Positions 1 to 9,000 of a stretch of DNA of 52,376 nt are shown here, piece by piece. Under the pieces are notes generated by a model. The model was given only the letters and a program-made list of their open reading frames with translations, had not been told where the DNA came from and made no database searches. The DNA lies in NCBI GenBank assembly GCA_905178155.1, contig CAJINV010000004.1, positions 1,794,341 through 1,846,716 on the forward strand, in the 5' to 3' direction. Each line of letters starts with the position of its first letter. Within the stretch, counting starts at the first letter, position 1. Source of the stretch: Amoebophrya sp. A120 (Eukaryota > Sar > Dinophyceae > Syndiniales > Amoebophryaceae). Position numbers and translations under genes: made by a program.

Positions 1-278
1 ACCCTGGCGGGAGTCAAGTCCCCCAGGGCGACCATTCTGAACGTCTGGACCGAGCTGAGTCCATTCATTTCACTACGATCCTGATGGCTTTGCCTTCGTA
101 GTATTTGGGGGATTCGCGGAACATGGTGAAGGGTTTCCTTTAGGATCTAGATAGATTCTGACCATTTCCCTAAGGATCTAGCTAGTTCAGGTCATTCAGA
201 GCTGTCATTTCATTGAGGAACAGGCGTCATTTGGGGCGATCGCGTTACGTGTGTGCGGGATCGATTTCCATGACCAAC
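1..278 (-). repeat. 3' LTR of the copia element (partial)
   Basis: This matches 5692-5969 with two substitutions. On the - strand the LTR begins with GTTGG, next to the polypurine tract, close to the usual TGTTGG start of copia LTRs. Its far end lies left of position 1. Confidence 0.92.
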
Positions 279-288
279 GCCCCTCCTC
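279..288 (-). other. Polypurine tract of the copia element
   Basis: On the - strand this reads GAGGAGGGGC directly before the 3' LTR. That is the position and composition expected for the plus-strand primer of reverse transcription. Confidence 0.7.
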
Positions 289-372
289 AATCGCTGCGGC
301 GGTGGTGCTAGTCTGGATAACGTCCTACCGCACTCCCCTCCTGAGCGCGCTGTGGTACACTAGCTACCCCCT

Positions 373-2652
373 CTAGAAACCAAAATAAATCGAATAAGTA
401 TAGCCTACTTTAGCCTTGCCCTTATGATTCCCCTCTATAAAGGTTTCTAAATCATCCTCATCGTCAGAGGAGTCACAAATAAAAGACTTAGGGTCGGGGT
501 TATCAATATGGTGCAAAAGTAAGCGTCTCTGCGGCGCACTACACTCGAGCTTCGTAAGACCGTCTGCCTTCATCAGATAGGTCGGGCAGAACATGATCTG
601 GCTCGTTGCGTCTCTCACGCGGAGATATCGCAGCGCGTAGTGCCTCGATTTCGGTTTGTTGTCTGTGCTCTTAGTTGTAGTTATCGCGGACTGGTTGTCG
701 ATCCACAATGTGGCATCATCCAGGGAGGGAGATAAGCCATTCTGCTTTTCCACCATGACAGTGGGCAGAGGTTTGAAGAACTCTGTAAAGTCATTCTGCT
801 CGCTCAGCACAATAGTGTCGGAAGCAGCTATATACTCCGCCTCCGCCGTGGAGTACGCCCACACGGTCTGCCGGTTGCTACGCCAACAGATCGGGAAGCC
901 GCGGAAGTACATAATGCTACCACTAGTGCTTCGCATGGTCTTGCAACAGTTCGCAAAACTAGCATCCGAAAACAGATTCACATCAGGCAAGTCTCTCCCT
1001 TCGGGCAGTAGCTTGCTGTAGATTCTGTTGAATTCCTCCTCAATTTCCGGACTATACGACAGACCCTGCTCTTTCGTTGTCCTTAGATACTTCAAAATCT
1101 TCTTACAGGCGTTTGCGACAGGTCGAGTCGCCGGCTTGCCCACATATCTGGCGACAGTGGCAACCGGGACAACAATGTCTACCCTGCAAGTGGTTGCAGC
1201 CCACTGCAGAGAGCCAACGACCTCTCGAAGGGGAAAACCTTCAATAACTTTAGCTCCTTCAACTTCTTTAGCGAGTTCAGACTCATCGAAGTTTGGCGAG
1301 TGGACCGGCTTGCCCGCTTCTGAGACGTGGAATTTCTTACAAATCTTGGATATGTACTCTGTCATCACGATCCTAACGGTTCGTAGATTCCAGTTGTAGC
1401 ACACTATTGACCCTAGGAAGTCGAACTTCTTGGACACGGAGTTAAACTCCGGAACAAGCTCGACGTCGATCATGCGCCCCTTGACGTGGTGCAAGATCTC
1501 CGCAAGTTCTCCAGCCAACTCGGACCCAGTCGGAGGACCTGTGATAAGATTATCGTCGACATACACTGCCAACTTCAGAAACTTCCCAGGGAATTCCATG
1601 CTCGGTTTCTTCCACAGACCTGGCGCAGGGGGACAGGGTTCCCAACCTAGCTTGGTCAGTGCTTCCTCATACTTCTTATGCCAGAGCCTGGGGGCGTCTT
1701 TCAAGCCGTAAAGCGCTTTCTTGAGCTTGACAATCTCCACGCCGTGCTTCTTCGCCCAGATGGGTGGCAAGCGGCAGAAGGCGTCGCGATCAAGTAAGGC
1801 ATTGAGAAACGCACTATCAAGGTCGAACGGGATTACATCATCACCGTCTGCGGCTGCAGCGGCTAGAAGTAACCTGTTAGCGGCATGGGACACAACAGGA
1901 GCGAAAGTGTCCAGCTCGCCCGAACGATCTAGATTGCCGAGAACTACTGCTCGCGCTTTCTTCGTACCGTCACGCTTCTCGGTAAGAAGGACAGCAATAG
2001 GCAAAACCTGCTTTGCGGTCGCTAGCTCCTCTTCAGTAGCTGGCTCCCGCACTTTATAGGCTTCAAGTCTACAATCTTCCTTGTTGGTTGCTGCGTTCCA
2101 TTCGACTGAGTCTTTGCAACGAGCTGGGTCCAACTTGGCCGATGTAGTCAAGTAACACTGGACGCCAAGGAATTCCTCGCCTTCCTCTCGATCATCCTGC
2201 GCTGCTATTGCTGCGGCAAAGGCACTAGCGTCCTCTCTCAATTCTGCGAGCTCTTTCTTAGTACGTCTCGCGCGCTTTTTCTTGTCCTTTCTCCCTTTGG
2301 GACGGCCACGACCTCGCGGCTTGGAGTTGCGGTTGCCGGCCACAATCCTTGCCGGAGACGGGCTCGCCTTTCTTGGACTCGATAAGCTGCTGTGAGTGGG
2401 GTGATCGTCCAGATTCCCCTCCTCAGGTTTAACACCTTCAGGCTCGGGATGTATCTGGTCCGGATCATCTTCCCTATCCAAACTTTCAGCCACCAGCGTC
2501 TCTGCAGGACCGTCAGGCTGCCTACCAGTGTGCTCCGAGACATCCACCCCCAGCCGGTGCTCAGCCCTTTTTATCAGACAGACCGACACACGGGAGAGAT
2601 GGCGCGCACGACGCTCCACTAGGTAGGGCCTCGATTGCGTCACACTCGACAT
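373..2652 (-). CDS. pol: copia pol: reverse transcriptase and RNase H
   Basis: This 759-codon frame encodes the polymerase half of copia Pol. RT motifs appear in order: an FDLDSAFLNA-type block with the first catalytic Asp, the LKKALYGLKDAPRLWH block, and the catalytic YVDD box at about residue 365. RNase H follows, with SDASFA, STAEAEYIAA and WIDNQSA carrying the acidic residues. The first roughly 130 residues are low-complexity and basic, ending in a GRGRPKGRKDKKKRAR stretch. An in-frame TGA at 2686-2688 lies just upstream of the first ATG, and the integrase is in another frame, so this part cannot be made by simple read-through from upstream. The domain set is complete and otherwise undamaged. 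Confidence 0.93.
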   Translation of the reverse strand: MSSVTQSRPYLVERRARHLSRVSVCLIKRAEHRLGVDVSEHTGRQPDGPAETLVAESLDREDDPDQIHPEPEGVKPEEGNLDDHPTHSSLSSPRKASPSPARIVAGNRNSKPRGRGRPKGRKDKKKRARRTKKELAELREDASAFAAAIAAQDDREEGEEFLGVQCYLTTSAKLDPARCKDSVEWNAATNKEDCRLEAYKVREPATEEELATAKQVLPIAVLLTEKRDGTKKARAVVLGNLDRSGELDTFAPVVSHAANRLLLAAAAADGDDVIPFDLDSAFLNALLDRDAFCRLPPIWAKKHGVEIVKLKKALYGLKDAPRLWHKKYEEALTKLGWEPCPPAPGLWKKPSMEFPGKFLKLAVYVDDNLITGPPTGSELAGELAEILHHVKGRMIDVELVPEFNSVSKKFDFLGSIVCYNWNLRTVRIVMTEYISKICKKFHVSEAGKPVHSPNFDESELAKEVEGAKVIEGFPLREVVGSLQWAATTCRVDIVVPVATVARYVGKPATRPVANACKKILKYLRTTKEQGLSYSPEIEEEFNRIYSKLLPEGRDLPDVNLFSDASFANCCKTMRSTSGSIMYFRGFPICWRSNRQTVWAYSTAEAEYIAASDTIVLSEQNDFTEFFKPLPTVMVEKQNGLSPSLDDATLWIDNQSAITTTKSTDNKPKSRHYALRYLRVRDATSQIMFCPTYLMKADGLTKLECSAPQRRLLLHHIDNPDPKSFICDSSDDEDDLETFIEGNHKGKAKVGYTYSIYFGF

Positions 2653-2785
2653 AGATACCTTTAGAGTTAGGAACCAACTAGGTCTTCAATAAATATTCCT
2701 CGCGAGGTACTCCTCACGGAACTTGACGTCGATGGTAGAATATTCCATCCAACGATGTCCCGCGGCGGACCGGCCATCCGTGACA

Positions 2786-4153
2786 TCAGCCCGAAGACTT
2801 TGGACAAAGGCCGAGAAATACACCACGACGAAATGGCGCGGCCAGCTTTGGAGCTACCACATTTACTCCCCCCTCAGGAGCTTCATGAGCTTCGCCTTTC
2901 TTGACTTGTTCACGAAAATAAACGAGACAACCAAAACGCCTCAGCATCCTTGCGCCAACTTTCGAACTGTTTCTTCCAGTTCTCTCATCTAGAATTTCTG
3001 CAGGAGTCTTTCCGTCGTACTCAGGCATCTTGCTATACTTATGCGGAAGGCGGTCCCAGCATGCTGCAGCGTACTCGACCGAGTAGCACCACAGACGCTT
3101 GTCCACGTTCACCAACATCGCACGCACAGCGCCGAATATGGTCCGCATAAAGCGCTCGCAGGTTCCGTTCTGCTCTGGGTTGTAGGGAACCGTAGGAGCA
3201 TCACCGACCCGCAGCGATTGCATGACCTTGGTCATGGAGTCACTGCCCAGAACTGGCTCATTGTCCCGACGGACGAACCACGCCGCTTTGTCCTCGAGGG
3301 TCAAAGCGTAGCTCTGGCGAATGCCTTTTATTACTTCTTCCAAAACCTCAACGCAGTCACTTTTCAGCTTAAGAGGGACACAGAAACACTTCTTGATGGC
3401 GTCACAGATGACCACCAGCACGCAGGTGCGTGACCGAATCGATACAGGTTTAATACCTACCGCGAAGTCCATCGCAAGTAGTTTCAATGGTTCAGGTTTG
3501 TAATTACTAGTGTCTCGCTCCTTTGCGTGAGAGCTTCTTGCGGCTTTCGCTTTATCGCATTCAGGACACTGGACATTAAGACCATCTACGTGAAAGTGTC
3601 CGAATCTTCTATGTTGTTCTAAACGCGTAAGGTGACAACTAGCAATACTTTCTTCGATTGTAATGCATGCAATGTCTTCCGCGGTGTCACTAGTCGCCTG
3701 ACCCCGGAGGCCCATCACGAAAAGATCACACCCAAGGACTGGGAGGATCAACCTCTCGTGGTTCTTGATTGGTAGCATCTGACCGGATTCCCTGTTGACT
3801 AAGGAACCGCCAGAGCTGTTGCAGTTCAGATCCCACCCACGATCACTGAGATTGTCCTCACCGAGCCACGGAAGAATGCGATCAATATCTCTAGGAAGAT
3901 GCTTAAAGTAGACGCCGTAGGGTAAGCCTAAACCTAAAGCGTTTTCCTTCAGTTTTCCGACAAAACCATCACGAGCCCCGGCCGTGCCATTGATGCGACA
4001 GACGTTGCTCGAGATGTCAATAAAATCTGACTTCTGACGTGATAGATATTTGTTTGCACATGAATCGACCAAGCTCACTTCGTCCTTGGTCTGTGCAATA
4101 AAACAGCTAGAAGAATCTACATCGAAATCTTCTAAATTCTCGAAATTTAGCAT
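2786..4153 (-). CDS. pol: copia pol: protease remnant and integrase
   Basis: The N-terminus carries a protease-like LVDSCAN, where copia proteases normally have D-S/T-G-A; here Gly is replaced by Cys. The integrase has an H-x-x-x-FGH ... CPECDKAKA zinc-binding region and a core with Asp in LLAMDFAVG, Asp in VRRDNEP and Glu in NGTCERFMRTI, i.e. the D-D-E triad. The frame ends at a TGA (2786-2788) inside the conserved region after the core, within the FLGL...SSG stretch. The downstream coding continues in a different frame. It shares its frame with the zinc-knuckle segment upstream and is separated from it by the TGA at 4196-4198. Confidence 0.9.
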   Translation of the reverse strand: MLNFENLEDFDVDSSSCFIAQTKDEVSLVDSCANKYLSRQKSDFIDISSNVCRINGTAGARDGFVGKLKENALGLGLPYGVYFKHLPRDIDRILPWLGEDNLSDRGWDLNCNSSGGSLVNRESGQMLPIKNHERLILPVLGCDLFVMGLRGQATSDTAEDIACITIEESIASCHLTRLEQHRRFGHFHVDGLNVQCPECDKAKAARSSHAKERDTSNYKPEPLKLLAMDFAVGIKPVSIRSRTCVLVVICDAIKKCFCVPLKLKSDCVEVLEEVIKGIRQSYALTLEDKAAWFVRRDNEPVLGSDSMTKVMQSLRVGDAPTVPYNPEQNGTCERFMRTIFGAVRAMLVNVDKRLWCYSVEYAAACWDRLPHKYSKMPEYDGKTPAEILDERTGRNSSKVGARMLRRFGCLVYFREQVKKGEAHEAPEGGVNVVAPKLAAPFRRGVFLGLCPKSSG

Positions 4154-4195
4154 ACAGCTACCATACTCCGAGATAAATACTCCTCCTTCATCTGG

Positions 4196-4582
4196 TCAGG
4201 CTGGTCCTTGCCAGACCCAACCACCCTTGTTTCCACCGGCTCCCGGCCCTTGATTCTGGTTGTTCGTCTGATTCTGGTTCACCGGCGGACACCACTGCGG
4301 CTGCTGGTTTCCCCAGGCACCACCCCACTGACCTTTCCCTTGATTGTTAGGATTCCAGCGGCAACGGTCCGCCTTATGGTTTTCCTTGCCACAGATCCAG
4401 CATTTGGGTTTGGTCACAGTGTTGTAGGGAGTGCTCTGGTTCCGACCAGTCTTACCGCCTTTCTGGCCACTTCCGCCCTTGGCGTTAGCTTTCGGGGGCA
4501 GGCCATGGGCAGCCAAGACACTCGCTTCGGTCTGCTTGCGTAGTTTGGCTTTCAAGCGTTTCAAGGCTTTCGCCGAGAACAC
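4196..4582 (-). CDS. gag: copia gag C-terminus: CCHC zinc knuckle (nucleocapsid)
   Basis: This segment holds one C-x2-C-x4-H-x4-C knuckle (CWICGKENHKADRC) in a basic region followed by a Q/N/G/W-rich tail. This is the RNA-binding nucleocapsid part of copia Gag. It is in a different frame from the capsid part, and coding similarity extends in this frame up to about 4720. It ends at TGA 4196-4198, directly before the protease frame, where either termination or read-through would set the Gag:Pol ratio. Confidence 0.85.
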   Translation of the reverse strand: MFSAKALKRLKAKLRKQTEASVLAAHGLPPKANAKGGSGQKGGKTGRNQSTPYNTVTKPKCWICGKENHKADRCRWNPNNQGKGQWGGAWGNQQPQWCPPVNQNQTNNQNQGPGAGGNKGGWVWQGPA

Positions 4583-5364
4583 CTTGCCAGAAGCAGCATT
4601 TTGACCATCATCAGCGGAGTCCGGCTCCTCATCGTCATCATCTTTCTGACGTTTGTTTCCCTTCTTCTTCTTCGTCTTCTCCTCGACGACCGGGAAGGCC
4701 TTGCCAAAGGACGGATTGATTCTCGATCTTGTACGAACCCTCCTTGACCAGGCAGCTGCGCGAGCTTCTTCTCGAGACGGTCGCCGATCTGCTGGAGGGT
4801 GATGTGATCGGACTCGTCCGCGCAGCGGTCGATGGTCTGGCGGAAGGCCGACGCGAACATCTTGGGCAACTTGTCCAGAATGTTCTTGACGTGCTGATCT
4901 TCAACCGGACGCCCGGGCTCCGGGACGTAGACACTCGGCGCCATCGCCATTAACTCGTGGATCTGGGCCAGGAACGTCGGAGCATCCTTCGGCGCGTCGC
5001 GGTTGTCGAAATGCATGGCGTCGATCGAGGACGTCTTGATGTGCTGCTGGTCACGGGAGGCAACATTGAAGCGACCAACATCACGAATACGCATGAACAG
5101 CTGCGCAGCGTCGTCGTTGATGTAGTGCTGACTGTTGACCCACGTGGACACGGACCCGGTACGCGACTTGTAGATGGCATCCTTCAGGTCGCGCCACTTC
5201 TCCCGGATCCCGTTGTTGGCAGCATTGGCCGCCTGCGGAATCCCCGGAGGGTTACCAGCAAGACGATTATCCCAATACTCCTGGAGTCCGAGGCGAGAAA
5301 CCTCGTTCGTGACTCCGCGATGCCAGACGCGCCAGTCCTGCGCGCTGGGCAAGCAACTTCTCAA
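4561..5364 (-). CDS. gag: copia gag: capsid region
   Basis: This is the capsid part of Gag. It has a central stretch of the UBN2-like type, ending near LQQIGDRLEKKLAQLPG. From about 4720 onward the frame turns into Arg-rich nonsense while the expected lysine/acid-rich linker continues in the neighbouring frame, so a frameshift lies near 4720-4740. The likely true Gag start is an ATG at about 5379 in yet another frame (MGQEAKLVEKLLAQ), which puts a second shift near 5345. Confidence 0.8.
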   Translation of the reverse strand: MRSCLPSAQDWRVWHRGVTNEVSRLGLQEYWDNRLAGNPPGIPQAANAANNGIREKWRDLKDAIYKSRTGSVSTWVNSQHYINDDAAQLFMRIRDVGRFNVASRDQQHIKTSSIDAMHFDNRDAPKDAPTFLAQIHELMAMAPSVYVPEPGRPVEDQHVKNILDKLPKMFASAFRQTIDRCADESDHITLQQIGDRLEKKLAQLPGQGGFVQDRESIRPLARPSRSSRRRRRRRRETNVRKMMTMRSRTPLMMVKMLLLARCSRRKP

Positions 5365-5691
5365 CCAGCTTTGCCTCTTGGCCCATTATTTCAATCACTT
5401 ATCTGACTAGAAGAGCCAGCTTGAGTCTCAAGGCGTAGCGTGGTGTTAGTGGACTTGAGAACACTCGCACACACTTACACAAGTTTGCTCCACTGAGCTC
5501 GTTATCAATAGCAGTTCAATGAATTCTCTCAATTGCAAGTAAGCAAGCAAGTGACGCAAGTCTCTTGCTGCGTTACATCCTGTAGGTTCAAATCATCCAA
5601 ATTCATCAGATTCATATGGACCAATCGGGTCAGAGTCAAGTGGCAAAACAGCATGGGAGTCCATCCCTCAAGGCTGTCGGCATAATGCTCA
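5365..5691 (-). other. copia 5' leader and unseen LTR edge
   Basis: This contains the start region of gag, the untranslated leader and probably the rest of the right LTR. The LTR's inner boundary and the primer-binding site cannot be placed because the matching part of the left LTR is outside the window. I see no other gene here. Confidence 0.5.
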
Positions 5692-5969
5692 ACCCTGGCG
5701 GGAGTCAAGTCCCCCAGGGCGACCATTCTGAACGTCTGGACCGAGCTGAGTCCATTCATTTCACTACGATCCTGATGGCTTTGCCTTCGTAGTATTTGGG
5801 GGATTCGCGGAACATGGTGAAGAGTTTCCTTTAGGATCTAGATAGATTCTGACCATTTCCCTAAGGATCTAGCTAGTTCAGGTCATTCAGAGCTGTCATT
5901 TCATTGAGGAACAGGCGTCATTTGGGGCGATCGCGTTACGTGTGTGCGGGATCGATTTCCATGGCCAAC
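5692..5969 (-). repeat. 5' LTR of the copia element (the part matched to the window start)
   Basis: This is a 278-bp match to positions 1-278 with two differences. The outer end is sharp: beyond 5969 the sequence is family A introner, not LTR. On the - strand the element starts TGTTGG or GTTGG here. Confidence 0.93.
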
Positions 5970-6048
5970 ACATGGGGATTTGGCTTAATAAAAAGATTTG
6001 TAATGCAAGACTTGCATTTATACGAGTGCGATACTTTTGCACAGGATA
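5970..6048 (-). mobile_element. IE-1, family A introner remnant split by the copia insertion
   Basis: This matches the right half of a reverse-oriented family A introner: a TTTGTAATGCAAGACTTGCA core, then TACGAGTGCGATACTTTTGC and ACAGGATA. CGACT (6049-6053) is the right TSD candidate. The left half must lie left of the copia element, outside the window. Confidence 0.85.
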
Positions 6049-9000
6049 CGACTAACTTTGGAACAGCTGGACGAAGACGGGTGGGACAAACCGGAGGGAA
6101 AATTGGACATCCTACACCAATATCAAATGTAAAAATGTCTGGGTCTGGAAGATTGCCAGGTTTGTCATGCACATTTTGCATGACTCCTGATGTCTGTGAT
6201 GCATGCCCTAGCATCACAGATTTTGTGAGGGATTCCTGATGCCGATACCGCATGACAAATGCTCTTTCCGTGTAGCAAAACTTGGACTCTCTTTGCTGCT
6301 CATGCAATACAGATTTTTTTAGAATCCAAAATCAGCATGACAAGTTGGATTCTTCCAGACCCAGACATTTTTACAGTTGATAACCAAGACAAGGAGGGCG
6401 AGGACCGGACAAGGCAAGACTCTTTGACCGTCGCAAAAGTTGTCCCGCCCGAGCTGGCTGAGGTATAAAGTATTGCATTTTGGATTTGGCTGGTGCGGCA
6501 TGCTGCAGTCCGTCGCCGTCGCAGTGATCGCGGACTCGACGCTTTTTTGATTTCAGATGCACTTGAGTTTGATCATTTCATCGAGTAGAAGTTAGTAGGA
6601 AAAAAGTGTGCTCGTGCTGTAATGGATCATATTAATCGACGGCAAAAACGTACAAACGACACAGCGCGACCCGGAGTCGAAGCAAATTTTCGGCGTTCCC
6701 CCGCCGAAGCAATTTCCGCTGGACTTGGGAGAGGGACAGATGCGACCGACGACAAGCTACGCGCAGGCGCCGAAGTCGCGCATCTACGACAAGGCAGGAG
6801 GAATGTGGACGAAGGTAGGACAAGGCAGTAGTTGTGCATCAGCATCTTCTAGTAGAACTACTAGTCGGTCCACAAAAAGTTCTACTTCCTCGAAAAGCTT
6901 TATTTCTGGGTCGAGCAGCCGCGTTTCTGTCCCTCCAGCTGGAGGCTCTTCTACTACTGCAAGTAGCGGCTCTAGTACTTCTGCTGCAAGAGCTTCTAGT
7001 GCGCGCGAGGACACGTACTATACCGCGACCTGTGCATCGCCGGACTCAACATCTGGTTTGTCCACGGCCGCGTCCTGCTCCTCCTCGTCGTCGTCAACTC
7101 CTGGGCAGGACTCAGAGACCCGCTTGACTAGCAGCCCGGAAAGCGAGGCTTCACTCTCGTGCTCTCCCAAAAATGTTGCGCGAGGACCGAGGCAGCAGGA
7201 GGAGTCTTCCTCTGGTTCTTGCGAGGTGAATGGGAGGAAGTGCGGCAAGAGGGAAGAATTAGATCTTCTCTCGTCCATAAAACAAGTGGCCCATATGGAG
7301 GATCTGGATCGTAGAAGAAGAAACGCGAGATAGCAAAGAAAACGGCAACTTACAGCGCCAAAGTTGCTGCATGTTGCAAAGATCCTGTTGCATCTCATAG
7401 ACATAGATGCAGCTTCTCGGCTAGGTTAGTGCGACCCTTCTGAGCACGCAGGAGCACAAGGAGCGACGAGCCACTGAGCACACTTTTAGAAGCCTGGAGG
7501 GGAGTGCGTGTGGGAGCTGCCTTAGAGATCATGCAGCAGTTGCAGTAGGATTCTGATAGTGCAAAAATTAATATCTTCTCCAAAAATAAAGCGAGTATCA
7601 GTATGCAAGCTTACGGTTGGGAGACAGAGTCAAATAACCCAAACGTCTAGGCGACCACGTTTTTCTAGCATCTTATTTATCTTCTGATTCCTTTGAGCAG
7701 CAACGCACGTCTTCTTGACGCGGCGGGCTTGTTTGCCGTAGTGCGACTGGTACTAGCTGTGCGCCTTTCTGAGTTTAGTGGGGCATGAAGCTTCTGCCAC
7801 ACGTGAGAGAGCTCTACCTGGAGCACACTTCTTGGAAAGAGATGCGTTTATCATGAACGACGAGCTGCAGATGGAGGCTGCGTTGCAATTTCAGGAGTTG
7901 TGCAGCTTTCTCTACTGCGGCCATGAGTCATGCCCGTTGCCATAGCCATAGCTGTGGTGTGCGGTGTGCAGCTTCGGCCTCGAATTCAACAGAAATACAG
8001 AAAGCTTTCTTTCATCAAAGATGAATGTGAATCCTTGCTAGGTATAGCTTGTCACTACGCACCCTACGACGTAGAAGACGCGACAAGAAAGATATCCCAA
8101 CATTTCATCCGCCCAGTAAAACAATGATCTTCATTCATCCCAGGTCGAAGGCGCTCTCCGTCCGCCCTCCTACAAGACCTACCCGGCGCCGAGCTGCGAT
8201 GAGATTGACGAACTGCTGCTCGACAAGGTGGTTTTTTTCCGCCCGACGACCGCCCCGGCCGCGAATCCATCCACGGCCACCCCGATGCCGTATGCGAAAA
8301 TCAATCCCGAGCGAGAAGACGTCAACTTCGACGATTTAGGTATGGACCGGGAGTACCGTACTCCGTACCCGAAGCCCAAGAACTACGACCTGTACGACGA
8401 GATTCACGAGCCGGGGAATCGAGGCGTGGTGAAAAAATTCAACCCCTTCGCGTCCTTTGCCGTGACCCGGTTCCCCGCGAACGCGCCGAAGCAGGTCCGC
8501 GACGCACGCCAGTGGGGCACGATTGCGCAGATGCAGCTGCGCAACACCGACGACATTTGCGCGGCGTGGATTCCGGGCTACGATCCGAACACCTTCAAGA
8601 TGATCGGCGCAAACAAGAATAAAACGAGACCAGGATCAACATCTGGTGGCGACCAACAAATTGCAACGTCGCCAGACAGTAGAAACAACCGTCCTCTCGA
8701 TTATATCCCTCCCGGCACGCCGCCGCTCGCTCCGGGGATGGAGGTCGATTCCCTGGAGCCGACGGCGCGGGACCCACGGTATGGCGCGCCGCGCCAGATC
8801 GGTGGGGAAGCAGAGACCCCGCCCCGGCCGCGGGGGAAAGACGGGGAGTTATTGCCGGACCCGGAGGAAGAGGAACAATACCAGGAGATCGTGAAATTGC
8901 TCAGCAGCGTACCTCCCGGGGAAGACGGTACTTTGCCGATACCACAACCAGCAGCACAGGAAGGAGGTGCAGAAGTCGCAATGCATTTGGAGGCGGGCGA

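Larger units (their letters stand above)
1..5969 (-). mobile_element. Ty1/copia LTR retrotransposon, left LTR cut by the window edge
   Basis: The order on the - strand is 5' LTR (right), gag, zinc knuckle, protease, integrase, reverse transcriptase, RNase H, polypurine tract and 3' LTR (left). Integrase before RT defines Ty1/copia. The 278 bp of LTR visible at both ends differ at only two positions (125 and 273 against their partners), so the insertion is recent. The coding region is nevertheless broken into four frames by shifts and two TGA codons. The element sits inside a family A introner whose right part remains at 5970-6048. Its own target-site duplication cannot be checked because the left flank is outside the window. 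Confidence 0.93.

Noticed and set aside
2686-4198. TGA as a sense codon in this organism
   Set aside because: The IQ gene, the RING-TRAF gene and the interrup­ted gene end naturally at TGA (18585, 32354, 47573), so the TGA codons in the retrotransposon are stops or element-specific recoding.
5904-6239. Open frames running through introners (also 10187-10585, 17246-17542, 30172-30414 and similar)
   Set aside because: They are made of introner sequence, whose repeated CATGACAAAT-type words happen to stay open. The coding frame is restored only when the element is removed.
6725-7333. 202-codon Ser-rich frame as a separate gene
   Set aside because: Its first part is a true exon of the IQ gene. 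After the GT donor at 6815 it becomes low-complexity Ser, and the phase-0 acceptor at 8144 gives a better continuation.
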